In this document: positions 17,743 to 27,138 of the stretch, one piece after another
Layout of the letters: each line of letters begins with the position of its first letter
Position numbering within the stretch: the stretch's first letter is position 1
Assembly: GCA_016703125.1 (NCBI GenBank)
Contig: JADJCR010000002.1
Coordinates: forward strand, 248,001-312,000
Length of the DNA: 64,000 nucleotides
Reading direction: 5' to 3'
Source of the DNA: Micrococcales bacterium
GTDB lineage: Bacteria; Actinomycetota; Actinomycetes; S36-B12; UBA10799
Made by a program: the position numbers and the translations under genes
The notes under the pieces: generated by a model
What the model was told of the DNA's origin: nothing
Database searches by the model: none
The model's input: the letters and a program-made list of their open reading frames with translations, nothing else

Positions 17743-20421
17743 ATGCATCGAGCACTTCCGCGCTTCGCAGTCCCCATCGCCGTCATCACATCGCTGGTCC
17801 TGGCCGCGCCGGTCCAGGCCGATGGTCCCGGCACGTACGGCAAGAACGACGCGGGCGGCTTCCGCAATGTGCTGCCCCCCGGCCAGAATGGCCTGGACAC
17901 CCTCGGCCAGATCCTCAACTTCCGCGCGAACGGGTCGCTGCCGAAGCACTGGGCCGACCAGCAGCCGTTGTACGACGGGTTGCTGTACGCCTCCCCCACC
18001 CTCACCGACGACCAGGTGGGCGACTACTACAAGGACGCCACGTTCGGGGTCAAGAAGAAGGACCGCGCCTCGACGGTCAAGCCCCGCAAGGGCGTGACGA
18101 TCATCCGCGACAAGCAGTACGGGGTACCGCGCATCTACGGCGAGACCCGCAGCGACACCATGTTCGGTGCCGGCTACGCCTCGGCCAACGACCGCCTGTT
18201 CCTGATGGACGTGTTGCGGCACACCGGTCGCGCCGACCTCACGAACTTCCTGGGCGGTGCGAACCTCAACGCCGACGCCAGCCAGTGGCAGAACAACGCG
18301 TACACCGAGAAGGACCTGAAGCGGCAACTCGAAGCCCCCGCGCAGGGCAGCCAGAAGGAGTGGAACAAGCTGCGCAACGACGTGGAGAACTACGTCGACG
18401 GCATCAACGCGTACATTAAGGCCGCCCGCAAGATCGATCGCTTGATGCCCGGTGAGTACGCGGCAACCGGGCAGAAGGTCAAGGATTGGAAACTCACCGA
18501 CGTCATGGCCACTGCGTCACTGTTCGGCGGCATCTTCGGCCGCGGCGGTGGCGCCGAGGTCACCTCGGCGATGATCGTGCGGGCGCTCGAAGCGCGCTTC
18601 GGCGTGGAGCAGGGCCGCGCCATCTGGACCGGTTTCCGTTCCAAGAACAACCCGGCTGCGCCCACGACGATCCCGCAGAGCTACCCGTACCAGACCGGTG
18701 ACTCGTTCGCGCCGAAGGGACTGGCGCTGCCCGACCCGGGCACGCCGGTCACCCCCGCGAAGATCATCCACGGCGGGTCCACCACCTCCGCGCTGGCCAC
18801 CGCCGACGACTCCGTGTCGATCGGCGATGCCATCCAGCAGGAGCAACTCGACGGCCACCACTCCAACTGGGAACTGCTGACCGCCAAGAATTCGACCAAC
18901 GGCCGGCCGCTCGGCGTGCTCGGTCCGCAGGTCGGGTACTACCTGCCGCAGGTGCTCATGGAACTGGAACTGCACGGCCCGGGGATCGACGCCCGCGGTG
19001 CGTCGTTCCCCGGCGTGAGCATGTATGTGCAACTCGGCCGCGGCCGCGACTACGCGTTCAGCGCCACCTCCGCCGGGTCTGACAACGTCGACACGTTCGC
19101 TGAGGTCCTGTGCGGCGGCAGCAAGTACAAGTACAAGTACAAGGGCAAGTGCGTGAAGATGGAGAAGTTGGTCCGCGACCTGTCCTGGAAGCCGAACGCC
19201 ATCGACTCGACACCGAAGGGTGAGGCCACGCTGAAGGTCTACCGGACGGTGCACGGCCTGGTGACGCACTACGGAACGGTCAACGGCAAGCCCGTCGCGT
19301 ACGTCACGGCGCGCACCACGTACCTCCACGAGGCCGACTCCATCCTCGGGTTCCGGCGCTTCAACCAGCCCGACCAGATGAAGAACCCCAAGACGTTCCA
19401 CAAGTCGGCCTCGAAGATCCAGTTCACGTTCAACTGGGCCTTCATCAACGACAAGCACACGGCGTACTACCTCTCCGGGGCGTACCCGAAGCGCGCGAAG
19501 GGCACGTCTCCGGACTTCCCGGTGCTGGGGACCGGGAAGTATGACTGGCAGGGCTTCGACGCGAAGAACTACACGATGGATCTGCTGGGCTTCTCCAAGC
19601 ACCCGAAGACCAAGAACCAGCCTGTGATGGTGTCGTGGAACAACAAGCCGGCCAAGGACTGGGCCGCTGCCGATGAGCAGTGGGGCTACGGGCCGTTCTA
19701 CCGTTCCAACCTCATCGAGGAGAAGTTGCAGAACGCGGTCAGCGGCGGCAAGCAGGCGACGCTGGCCCAGGTCGTGCAGGCCATGGAGGAGTCCGCCACG
19801 CAGGACATCCGCGCGGCCAAGCTCCTCACGACGGTATTCGAGGCCATGGGCACGGTGTCTGATCCGGACCTGGTGGCAGCCATCGACAAGCTCAAGGCCT
19901 GGATGGCTGACGGTGGGCACCGCCGCGACCTGGACAAGGACGGCGCTTTCGAGCACACCGCCGCGATCCAGATCCTGGACGCCTGGTGGCCGAAACTGCT
20001 GACCGCGCAGTTCGGGCCCGGACTCGGCGATGAGGCCTTCAGCGAGATCCAGCAGATGATCTCGTTCGGCGCTGTCACGAGCCGGCCGAGCGCGCCGGGC
20101 TTCTCGGACGGCTGGTGGGGCTACAGCGTGCAGGATCTGCAGCGCTTGCTCACCGGTCAGCCGCAACCCGGCGGCTTCCCGGTCACGTTCTGCGGCAATG
20201 GCGACGCCACGGCGTGCGCCACGGCGCTGCAGGAGTCCCTGAAGCAGGCACTGACCGTCACGCCGGAGCAGTTGTACGGTGCGGGGGCCTGCGTGTCCGA
20301 TCCGCAGCCGTCGTGCTGGAACGCCAACCGGGCGCGGGTGACCGCCGGTGTGACCAAGCCCAATGTCTACCCGTTCCAGAACCGGCCGACCTTCCAGCAG
20401 GCGGTGAGCGTCGGCAAGTAG
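17743..20421 (+). CDS. Secreted penicillin acylase family (Ntn) amidase
   Basis: An 892-residue protein. ATG 17743 is preferred over ATG 17728 because ACGAGG lies 5 nt before it and it begins directly with a signal peptide (MHRALPRFAVPIAVITSLVL). The alpha region has DKQYGVPRIYGET and AGYASANDRLFLMDVLRH, typical of penicillin amidases. The autocatalytic site is probably HHSNWEL, making Ser374 the N-terminal nucleophile of the beta chain, followed by NGRPLGVLGPQVGYYLPQ. Cephalosporin/AHL acylases share this architecture, so the substrate could be an N-acyl homoserine lactone or another amide. A KYKYKYKGK stretch near residue 465 is unusual. No neighbour clarifies its role. Confidence 0.85.
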   Translation: MHRALPRFAVPIAVITSLVLAAPVQADGPGTYGKNDAGGFRNVLPPGQNGLDTLGQILNFRANGSLPKHWADQQPLYDGLLYASPTLTDDQVGDYYKDATFGVKKKDRASTVKPRKGVTIIRDKQYGVPRIYGETRSDTMFGAGYASANDRLFLMDVLRHTGRADLTNFLGGANLNADASQWQNNAYTEKDLKRQLEAPAQGSQKEWNKLRNDVENYVDGINAYIKAARKIDRLMPGEYAATGQKVKDWKLTDVMATASLFGGIFGRGGGAEVTSAMIVRALEARFGVEQGRAIWTGFRSKNNPAAPTTIPQSYPYQTGDSFAPKGLALPDPGTPVTPAKIIHGGSTTSALATADDSVSIGDAIQQEQLDGHHSNWELLTAKNSTNGRPLGVLGPQVGYYLPQVLMELELHGPGIDARGASFPGVSMYVQLGRGRDYAFSATSAGSDNVDTFAEVLCGGSKYKYKYKGKCVKMEKLVRDLSWKPNAIDSTPKGEATLKVYRTVHGLVTHYGTVNGKPVAYVTARTTYLHEADSILGFRRFNQPDQMKNPKTFHKSASKIQFTFNWAFINDKHTAYYLSGAYPKRAKGTSPDFPVLGTGKYDWQGFDAKNYTMDLLGFSKHPKTKNQPVMVSWNNKPAKDWAAADEQWGYGPFYRSNLIEEKLQNAVSGGKQATLAQVVQAMEESATQDIRAAKLLTTVFEAMGTVSDPDLVAAIDKLKAWMADGGHRRDLDKDGAFEHTAAIQILDAWWPKLLTAQFGPGLGDEAFSEIQQMISFGAVTSRPSAPGFSDGWWGYSVQDLQRLLTGQPQPGGFPVTFCGNGDATACATALQESLKQALTVTPEQLYGAGACVSDPQPSCWNANRARVTAGVTKPNVYPFQNRPTFQQAVSVGK

Positions 20422-20441
20422 GCGCCGCGGGCGGGCGTTGT

Positions 20442-20552
20442 GATGAAGGTGCGCGCCCGCCGCGCCGGTTTGTGGCGATGGTGCGCGGTTGGCCGGTCGC
20501 AACCGCTCACCTTCGTGACAGGGGGCCCGGCGGACCGTGCACCTTCGTCACA
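20442..20552. repeat. Inverted-repeat cluster between convergent genes (GACGAAGGTGC family)
   Basis: GATGAAGGTGC (20442-20452) faces GCTCACCTTCGTGACA (20505-20520) and GCACCTTCGTCACA (20539-20552). The arms are near-identical to the pair at 12353-12403, and again the element sits between two converging genes, consistent with a duplicated bidirectional terminator or a mobile palindrome. Confidence 0.6.
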
Positions 20553-20596
20553 GTGGGCCCCAACGCCACCCCCGAGTGTCGGGGTGCTGCAACATC

Positions 20597-21892
20597 TCAC
20601 CCCAGCGTGATCCCCGTCGCCCGGGTGCCGCGACCAGCCACACCGTTCTTCACCGCCGTCACCCGCAGCCGGTAGTGATACCCGGTGCGCAGCTTGCGCA
20701 GTACGGTGCGCGGACGGTCGGTCAACCGCACCCGCAACCGGTCACGCCCGCCGTCCGGCCACCACGAGACGAGGTAGCGCACGTCGTCCCCGACCCTCCA
20801 TGCGGGCCACCAGCGCAGGCGCAGCGCGCGCCGCTTGCTGATGACTCGGACGGCCGCGACGCGAGGCGGCGGACGCGTGATTCGCACCGTGCTGGAGAAG
20901 ATGTCCTCAGCCACAGCGCTGCCCTTGGTGGCCTGTAGCCGGAACTCGTAGTCGTGTCCCCTGGCCAGCCCCGCCGCCGGCCATGTGTTCTTCTTCTCCA
21001 CCGGGCCTGCCAGCCTGACCCACGGCCCACCGGCCGAGACGTCGCGCATCCAGATGTACGCGCCCGTCGCGCCCGGCGGATTCCGCCAGGAGAGGTGGGC
21101 GACACTGCGCTTGGCACTCACGGTGAGAGTGGCCGGCCGGCGTGGACCGTTCGGCACCTTCGGCAGGGGGCGCGGGTACGGCCTTCCGACTCCGAGCCCG
21201 GCCAGGGCATCAGCCACCGCCGCCGCCACCTTCACCTCGCCGCTGGCCGACAGATGCGCCGGGTCGTAGGTGTCGGTGTACTCGACGACGCCCTCCGGGA
21301 GGTCGGTCACAACGACCCGTGAACGCACCGAGTCCAGCGAAGTCGCCACGTCCGGCAGGCCTTCGTTGAGGGCCGGCACTCCGGTCAGCCAGGTCTGCGG
21401 GATCCGCGAGAGGACGATGTCCACGTCCGGGTCGGCGGACCTGGCCGCGGCCACGAAGGAGGCCGCCTGCGCCAGCACCGTTGCGGCTGGCTGCCAGTAG
21501 CCGAAGAAGTCGTTGACCCCGTAGGACACCACGATCACCTCGGGGCGATAGGTGGCCACCAGTTCCGCGACCGCGTACTTCTGGGCCACGTAGGCGGTAG
21601 CCCAATACGCGGCATGATCGGTGTCGAACGCGGGATCGACGTACTCCTGTGAGCCCGGGCTCATCTGCTCGGCATCCCATAGATCATTGCGCGGTCCCAC
21701 GAAATCCACCGGCGTCCCCGCGGCCTCGAGGTGCTTCCACAACCGGTACCGCCAGGTCCAGTCACCGGCCGACCCCTGGGTCACCGAGTCGCCCACGAGC
21801 AGGACCCGCGTCACGTCCTCCCCGGCGGCAGCAGGAGCGGATGCGAGGGGCAGTGCGAGCGCAGCCACCACCGCAACGATCCGGAACCGCAC
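20597..21892 (-). CDS. Secreted SGNH/GDSL hydrolase with fibronectin-III-like domains
   Basis: A 431-residue protein with GTG start at 21890-21892 and a signal peptide (VRFRIVAVVAALALPLASAP). Residues about 28-235 are an SGNH domain: VGDSVTQG with the nucleophile Ser36 (block I), GVND (block III) and DPAHLSASGE (block V, catalytic Asp and His). Two Fn3-like beta domains follow (about 250-340 and 345-431), each with a 'LSWRNPP' or 'LRWWPAW' strand and a 'YEFRLQAT'/'YRLRVTAV' strand, suited to carbohydrate or wall binding. It is likely an extracellular esterase acting on cell-wall polymers or polysaccharide; the substrate is inferred. An upstream in-frame start at 22024 is unlikely. Confidence 0.85.
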   Translation of the reverse strand: MRFRIVAVVAALALPLASAPAAAGEDVTRVLLVGDSVTQGSAGDWTWRYRLWKHLEAAGTPVDFVGPRNDLWDAEQMSPGSQEYVDPAFDTDHAAYWATAYVAQKYAVAELVATYRPEVIVVSYGVNDFFGYWQPAATVLAQAASFVAAARSADPDVDIVLSRIPQTWLTGVPALNEGLPDVATSLDSVRSRVVVTDLPEGVVEYTDTYDPAHLSASGEVKVAAAVADALAGLGVGRPYPRPLPKVPNGPRRPATLTVSAKRSVAHLSWRNPPGATGAYIWMRDVSAGGPWVRLAGPVEKKNTWPAAGLARGHDYEFRLQATKGSAVAEDIFSSTVRITRPPPRVAAVRVISKRRALRLRWWPAWRVGDDVRYLVSWWPDGGRDRLRVRLTDRPRTVLRKLRTGYHYRLRVTAVKNGVAGRGTRATGITLG

Positions 21893-22034
21893 GATCCGAT
21901 CATGACGGCGCCGGTCGAGTGTTGTGCTGTTGTTCGGGAGTTGCTGTTTCCGGGTCCTGAACGCAGCTCGGCACTCGGCGGAGGATGCAGGAGCCGTCGG
22001 TCGGCCTCCCGAATCCATGGCCATGAATTCCGCG

Positions 22035-22081
22035 CAGTCAAATGGGGTCTCACGAGCACGCTCGAAGACCCCATTTGACTG
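22035..22081. repeat. Near-perfect 47-nt palindrome downstream of tRNA-Ser(GGA)
   Basis: Arms CAGTCAAATGGGGTCT (22035-22050) and AGACCCCATTTGACTG (22066-22081) are perfectly complementary over 16 bp; the loop contains a second stem, CGAGC/GCTCG. It abuts the encoded CCA of the minus-strand tRNA and is the probable terminator for it, but the arms are much longer than a usual terminator and there is no U-run. Confidence 0.8.
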
Positions 22082-22170
22082 TGGCGGAGGATAGGGGATT
22101 CGAACCCCTGAGGGCTGTTAACCCAACCCGCTTTCCAAGCGAGCGCCATAGGCCACTAGGCGAATCCTCC
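22082..22170 (-). tRNA. tRNA-Ser(GGA), CCA encoded
   Basis: Minus-strand cloverleaf with acceptor GGAGGAT/ATCCTCC, anticodon loop TTGGAAA (anticodon GGA), a long variable arm and TTCGAAT T-loop. Discriminator G is followed by an encoded CCA (22082-22084), unlike the two other tRNA-Ser genes here. It is divergent from the SRP RNA. Confidence 0.95.
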
Positions 22171-22207
22171 ACCGACGATGGTACGGGTACGCCGCTGTGC
22201 GTATCCT

Positions 22208-22306
22208 GGGAGGGACCCCTCGTGCGGCGGCATCATGCCCAACTCCCCCAGGGCCGGAAGGCAGCAAGGGTAAGCGTGCTCTACCGGGTGCGCGGGGGGT
22301 CCCTTC
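22208..22306 (+). ncRNA. ffs: Signal recognition particle RNA (small bacterial type)
   Basis: About 99 nt with the conserved apical domain GGGCCGGAAGGCAGCAAGGG (22251-22270), which contains the Ffh-binding GGAA tetraloop and symmetric/asymmetric loops. The ends pair (GGGAGGGACCCC with GGGGGGTCCCTTC) into one long hairpin. This 4.5S-like form lacks an Alu domain. The RNA works with Ffh and FtsY in cotranslational membrane targeting. A tRNA-Ser next to ffs and a nearby dnaX-recR is a recurrent actinobacterial arrangement. Confidence 0.93.
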
Positions 22307-22351
22307 ATGCCCGCCGTACGCCGGCCATCGGGTGCTAGCGTCGCAAACACC

Positions 22352-24286
22352 ATGGGTATTTCCGTCGCCCGCTGGATCCGTGCTACCGGGCCTCCGGACC
22401 TCGGCCAGGGGTTGCGCGGCGCGGCGGGTTGGTTCGCGTGCACCAGTGCCGGTCTCTACCTCGACCTTCCCGCGCTCGGCTTCATCGCCGGGATGGTCGC
22501 CTGGATCGTGGCGTTCTCCGACACCTCGGTCGGGCTCTCACCGCGATTGCGGGGAGGGCTGTTCCAGATGCTCTTCACCTCGGTCTGCGTCAGCTTGGCG
22601 GTGATGGCCAACCGATGGGAATTCGGGGTGCTGCTGGTCACCGCCGCGACCGGCGCCATCGTCGCGCTGTCAGCCGTGGGCGGACCGGCGACCGCCCGCC
22701 GCACATCGGCCTCGATGCTCGTCATCCTGCTGGCGGCCGGTGCCACCGGACTGTCCATGGATCCGGTCGAGGCGGGGGTCGCCAGCCTGGTCGGGGGCGC
22801 CCTCGCCCTGGCCCTGTCCATGCTCTCCGGCTTCGGCGGTCGCTGGCTGGGATCCGGCTCGCCGGCGGCCGCGCAGTTCGCCCGCGTGGCCGATCTGGTG
22901 GACCTGTACGCCGCCGGCGCCGATCCCCAACGCATCGCGCTGGCGCGCATCGCACTGTCCCGCGCCACCGCCGACGCGTACTCCGACGCTGCCATGTCGT
23001 GGCCTGCTTCGTACGGGCGCCAGACCGCCAGCCAGATCTCCCTGGCCAACTCGATCACCCAGCACCTCGCCAGCGCGATCGACTCCGAGGATCTGATGCG
23101 CAGGTCCCACGAGGACCTGCTCCTGGAGATGTGCTCCAACGTGGCCAGGACCTGCCGGCATGCCTGCCAGTTGCTCGTGGACAGACGCGGGGCGTATGTG
23201 TCCATCGGCACGACCCTGTACTCCATCGATCGCGTGATAGCCCTGTGGGAAGCCCTGAAACCCGGCGACGTCGCAGGTTCAGGTGCGCTGCACGACCTGC
23301 GAGCGGACATGTGCCGGGTCCCGGACATCCGTAACCTGGGCGGGTTGTCCGCGCGGGAGGTGCGCAGACGCTCCCAGCCCAGTTGGGTCGACTGGTTCGC
23401 CGGCGTGCGCTCCGATCAACTCCTGCGCCGGTACGCCATCCGGTACCTGGTGCTGCTCGTGCTGGCCGCGGGGGTTGCCTGGTGGTCGGCGATGCCCGAC
23501 GGCTACCTCATCCCGATCACGTGCGCGCTCGTGCTGCGTCCCGATCTCAGCGGATCCGTGGAGCGGGTGGTGGCCTTCAGCGCGGCCGTTCTCGCTGGCG
23601 CTGCTGTGGGGGTGGTTCTAGGGGGGATCGCGGGGAGCCTGTCCGCGGTGCTGGTGCTGCTCACCACTGCCCTCATCTTCCTGGCGATCGGATACGCGCC
23701 CATGCTGTGGTGGGCCTTCCCCGCCGGGGTGACGGCTTTCATGATGTGCGCGGCGGGGCTGCTCCTGCCGCACGACTGGTCCAACCACGGGTGGCGGTTG
23801 ATGGCAGCGGGGATCGGCGTTGCGATCGCCCTCGTGGGCGGCGCATGGATCCTGTGGCCGCAGCGGGCGGCGGCTCTGGTTCGCGAGACCTTCGCCCGCT
23901 CCCTGGACGCCTCTGCGGAGTACCTGGTCGACGTTGCCGAAGGTGCCGACGAGGAAGCGCTGCGGGCTCGTCGGCGCTACGCCTCCCGGGTGACTGCGGC
24001 TGCCGGCGCAGCCCTCGTGGAGTACGCCATGATGCCCTACCGCTCCCGTCACGTGCTGGCGTCGCTGCAGGCCACCCTGCCGAGTCTGCAGCGGACCTAC
24101 GGCGCGGTCACGGAACTGGCTTCGCTGCGACACAGCGGCCGCCGCGTGCCTCCCACCCAGCAGACCGTCGCGCTGGTGCGGCAGACCGCCGATGACGTGC
24201 GCGATACACAGGTCGACCCCGGTACGGCCCTCGAGGGCGTGCGGGTGGCGATGGGTGACCTGTTGCGGGCGGCGGACACTACCTGA
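22352..24286 (+). CDS. FUSC-family inner membrane protein (aromatic acid exporter-like)
   Basis: A 644-residue protein; ATG 22352 is preferred because the earlier in-frame ATG (22307) lies on the SRP RNA end. It has two halves, each with a cluster of membrane helices (about residues 20-165 and 385-510) followed by a soluble helical region, the layout of FUSC/YccS/ArAE transporters. The second cluster includes GYLIPITCALVLRPDLSGSVERV, close to the FUSC signature PxxxxxTxxxxxxP. Likely an efflux component for amphipathic acids, but the substrate is not deducible. It stands alone between the SRP RNA and a converging catalase-like gene. Confidence 0.8.
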   Translation: MGISVARWIRATGPPDLGQGLRGAAGWFACTSAGLYLDLPALGFIAGMVAWIVAFSDTSVGLSPRLRGGLFQMLFTSVCVSLAVMANRWEFGVLLVTAATGAIVALSAVGGPATARRTSASMLVILLAAGATGLSMDPVEAGVASLVGGALALALSMLSGFGGRWLGSGSPAAAQFARVADLVDLYAAGADPQRIALARIALSRATADAYSDAAMSWPASYGRQTASQISLANSITQHLASAIDSEDLMRRSHEDLLLEMCSNVARTCRHACQLLVDRRGAYVSIGTTLYSIDRVIALWEALKPGDVAGSGALHDLRADMCRVPDIRNLGGLSAREVRRRSQPSWVDWFAGVRSDQLLRRYAIRYLVLLVLAAGVAWWSAMPDGYLIPITCALVLRPDLSGSVERVVAFSAAVLAGAAVGVVLGGIAGSLSAVLVLLTTALIFLAIGYAPMLWWAFPAGVTAFMMCAAGLLLPHDWSNHGWRLMAAGIGVAIALVGGAWILWPQRAAALVRETFARSLDASAEYLVDVAEGADEEALRARRRYASRVTAAAGAALVEYAMMPYRSRHVLASLQATLPSLQRTYGAVTELASLRHSGRRVPPTQQTVALVRQTADDVRDTQVDPGTALEGVRVAMGDLLRAADTT

Positions 24287-24292
24287 CGCTGG

Positions 24293-25243
24293 TCAGGGGG
24301 TCCGGTTCTGAAAGCTCGGCCAGTAGGCGGCCTTCCGGGCACGCATGATCTCCCCGAGCGGTCGATGATCGGCCAGCGCCGCCCACGGGTCGAAATGGTC
24401 GGCCTCCACCTCGTCGGGATCGGCCAGTGCGTCGGCCTCCAGTACCGCGACGGTCTCCTTCGCCGACCGCCAGGGGGCCCGTCCGTCCTCGATGGGGGTG
24501 TCTTTCGGATCGGTGTAGAACTGCGCCTGCACATGCCAGCGCAGCGGTCCCCGCGCGATCCGGTCGCGCACATCCGCTCCCCAGTCCCGCCAGGCCAGCA
24601 GGTTGCGCGACGCGGAGAACGCACTGACGTGCACATGCGCTGCATAGGGCCCCCATGCCAGCGGCGCGCAACTGTGGAAGTCCGAGGTGGCGAACCCGCT
24701 GAAGGGTCGCGCCACCGCCGCGGCCTGCTTGAGCATCGCCATCGGGCCGCCGACCGCACCGTGCCGGGACACCAGGTGCTGCGCCAGTTCCTTCTGTCCC
24801 TTCGCCGCCGCCGGGACCATCGCCGCGAAGTCGCGCGAGTCCTCGAACCCGAAGGCCGGCCAGTTGATGAGCAGGAAGTCCTGCCGGTCCGTCATGGCGC
24901 CCAGCGCGCCCGGACCTTCGATCCCGCGCACCGAGAAGGTGAACCCACGGATGTCCGGGACCGGGTCGGCCTGCGCGACCATGGCGCCGTTCGACATGCG
25001 CACGACGACCGCGTGCTCACCGGGCTGGGCGAACAGGCCTTGGGCGGCGTGCTCCGGCAGTCCGCTCGGGACGATCAACCGGCCGGTGAGCGCGGCCACC
25101 GGTTTGCGGTGGAACGCCCGCCCCGGGCCCCTGCGCGCATTGATGCGGGACTGCAGCGCGACGATCACCGCGGCGAAGTCCGCGTGCCGCTGTTGCTCGT
25201 CGTCGCCGACGACTTCGGACCACGTGGTGCTCGGTTGTGCCAT
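24293..25243 (-). CDS. Catalase-like heme protein (catalase-related, SrpA-type)
   Basis: A 316-residue protein, shorter than monofunctional catalases (about 480-500) and matching the reduced catalase-related family. FHRKPVAALTG holds the distal His in the HRK/HxK context, and VRMSNGAMVAQADPVPDIRGFTFSVRG corresponds to the conserved catalase core. RKAAYWPSFQNR near the C-terminus fits the proximal R-x-x-x-Y heme-ligand pattern. The start MAQPSTTW was chosen over an upstream in-frame ATG (25279). Peroxidase- or organic-peroxide-related activity is inferred from the family. It is convergent with the FUSC gene. Confidence 0.8.
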   Translation of the reverse strand: MAQPSTTWSEVVGDDEQQRHADFAAVIVALQSRINARRGPGRAFHRKPVAALTGRLIVPSGLPEHAAQGLFAQPGEHAVVVRMSNGAMVAQADPVPDIRGFTFSVRGIEGPGALGAMTDRQDFLLINWPAFGFEDSRDFAAMVPAAAKGQKELAQHLVSRHGAVGGPMAMLKQAAAVARPFSGFATSDFHSCAPLAWGPYAAHVHVSAFSASRNLLAWRDWGADVRDRIARGPLRWHVQAQFYTDPKDTPIEDGRAPWRSAKETVAVLEADALADPDEVEADHFDPWAALADHRPLGEIMRARKAAYWPSFQNRTP

Positions 25244-25311
25244 TGGCCCAGTCTGCCCCCAGGCCGGCCGACCCGGCACCGCGAGTCGCAGGCTGCGCTT
25301 AGGCTGGGGCG

Positions 25312-27135
25312 GTGGCCCTCGCCCTCTACCGCAAGTACCGCCCCGGAACTTTCGACGACGTCATCGGACAAGAACACGTCACCGAGCCGCTGAAGCGCGC
25401 CATCGACTCCGACCGGGTCCACCACGCGTACCTGTTCTCCGGGCCGCGCGGCTGCGGCAAGACGTCCAGCGCCCGCATCCTGGCACGGTCGCTGAACTGC
25501 GAGAAAGGGCCCACCTCCCAGCCCTGCGAGGAATGCGAGTCCTGCGTCGCACTGGCACCCAACGGGCCGGGTTCGCTCGATGTCATCGAGATGGATGCGG
25601 CGACCCACGGGCTGGTTGACGACGCCCGCGAACTGCGTGAACGGGCGATGTTCGTGCCGGCCACAAGCCGCTACAAGATCTACATCATCGACGAGGCCCA
25701 CCAACTGGGACCGGGCGCTGCCAACGCTCTTCTGAAACTCATCGAGGAGCCCCCTGAGCATGTGAGGTTCGTCTTCGCGACGACCGAGCCCGACAAGATC
25801 ATCGGCACGATCCGCTCGCGCACGCATCATTACGCCTTCCGGCTCGTGCCCACCCGCACCCTGGCCACCCACCTCGCGCGTGTCTGCGAAGCCGAAGGGG
25901 TACCCGCGGAACCCGCCGCGCTGGCGCTGGTCGCCCGCGCCGGCGAGGGCTCAGTCCGCGATGCGATGTCCATTCTGGGGCAACTGGTCTCCGGCACCGG
26001 CCCGGACGGGCTGACCTACCAGGCCGCCGTGCAGCAGTTGGGTGTCACGGACGCCTCGCTGCTCGACGACGTCACCGCGGCCATCGCCGCCGGCGACGTC
26101 GCGCGGCTGTTCGGGCGCATCGGCGACGTCGTCGACTCCGGCCACGATCCGCGCCGGTTCGTCGCCGACCTGCTGGAACGCTTCCGTGACCTACTCGTGC
26201 TGCACGTGCTCGGGGTGGAGAAGGCCGCGCAACTGGTCGACCTGCCCGAGGACCGGCTGCCGGAACTCGCGGAGATGGCCCGGGGGTTCGGCCGGGCCGA
26301 ACTCAACCGGATCGCCGACGCCTTGTCAGACGCCCTCAGTGAGCTGCGCGGTGCCACCGCTCCCCGGCTGCACCTGGAACTGCTGATGTCCGAAGTGTGC
26401 CTGCCCACCGGCGCCAGCGATTCGCTGGACCTGCTGGCGCGCATCGACCGCCTCGAACGCCGGATGGAGACCGTTGCCGGGCGGGTGGCTGCCGGTGCGA
26501 CCGCAGCCCAGCCTGCGCGCACCGAACCCCCGTCACCCCCCAAGACCCCGGACCCACCCCGCACTCAGCAGGCCACGCCGCCGGCCAAACCCGCAGTCGC
26601 TGCGACGTCGCCGCCGGCGAGCGGTGCCCGTCGACCTCCCGGGCCACCGCCCTCCCCGTCCACCCAGGCGCCTCCAGCGCCCGCCCCGGCGACACCCGCC
26701 CCCGCGCCTGCCGCCAGCAGTGACGTCCCGCTGGACAAGGTCATCGCCCTGTGGCCGCGCGTCCTCGACAAGGTGAAGGACAACAGCCGGGTCGCCTGGC
26801 TGCTGGTGCGCGACTGCCGACCCGTGTCACTGTCCAACGGGATCCTCGCGCTGACCCAGTCCAACGGCGGGGCCGTAGCGGCCTTCACCCAGGGCGGGCA
26901 CGCCGAACGGGTGCGCCAGGCCATCCTCGACGAACTCAAACTCGACCTCACTGTCGAGATGACCCTCGGGCAGAACGCACCGGCACCCGCCGCAGCCGCG
27001 CCCGAGCCGATCCTGGACCCGGAGGATGCGCCCAGCGACGACGACGAGGCTGTCGAGGCCACGGTCGAGAACGGGCTGGAGTTGTTGCAGCGCGAACTCG
27101 GGGGGCGCAAGATCGCCGAATTCGACACGGAGTAG
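25312..27135 (+). CDS. dnaX: DNA polymerase III subunits gamma/tau
   Basis: A 607-residue clamp-loader ATPase with GTG start. [19 protein letters not shown] is the classic N-terminus; Walker A is GPRGCGKT at 44-51, zinc-module Cys are 63, 72, 75 and 78, DEAHQL is Walker B, and [12 protein letters not shown] carries the arginine-finger SRC-like motif. Residues about 405-475 are a Pro/Ala-rich linker and the C-terminal part has the tau-like domain ([22 protein letters not shown]). No A-rich slippage site was seen, so only the full-length product is expected. recR begins 3 nt after the stop, the conserved dnaX-recR order. Confidence 0.95.
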   Translation: MALALYRKYRPGTFDDVIGQEHVTEPLKRAIDSDRVHHAYLFSGPRGCGKTSSARILARSLNCEKGPTSQPCEECESCVALAPNGPGSLDVIEMDAATHGLVDDARELRERAMFVPATSRYKIYIIDEAHQLGPGAANALLKLIEEPPEHVRFVFATTEPDKIIGTIRSRTHHYAFRLVPTRTLATHLARVCEAEGVPAEPAALALVARAGEGSVRDAMSILGQLVSGTGPDGLTYQAAVQQLGVTDASLLDDVTAAIAAGDVARLFGRIGDVVDSGHDPRRFVADLLERFRDLLVLHVLGVEKAAQLVDLPEDRLPELAEMARGFGRAELNRIADALSDALSELRGATAPRLHLELLMSEVCLPTGASDSLDLLARIDRLERRMETVAGRVAAGATAAQPARTEPPSPPKTPDPPRTQQATPPAKPAVAATSPPASGARRPPGPPPSPSTQAPPAPAPATPAPAPAASSDVPLDKVIALWPRVLDKVKDNSRVAWLLVRDCRPVSLSNGILALTQSNGGAVAAFTQGGHAERVRQAILDELKLDLTVEMTLGQNAPAPAAAAPEPILDPEDAPSDDDEAVEATVENGLELLQRELGGRKIAEFDTE

Positions 27136-27138
27136 GCG

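Noticed and set aside
18517..20502. A 661-codon frame opposite the penicillin acylase gene
   Set aside because: Antisense shadow of a well-supported gene; composition is His/Arg/Leu-rich and has no domain.
22035..22170. Integration (att) site at tRNA-Ser(GGA)
   Set aside because: No integrase, no duplicated tRNA 3' end, and no foreign-looking island on either side.
25312..27135. Programmed frameshift in dnaX giving gamma and tau forms
   Set aside because: No A-rich slippery heptamer and downstream hairpin was found; the frame is intact to the C-terminal tau-like domain.
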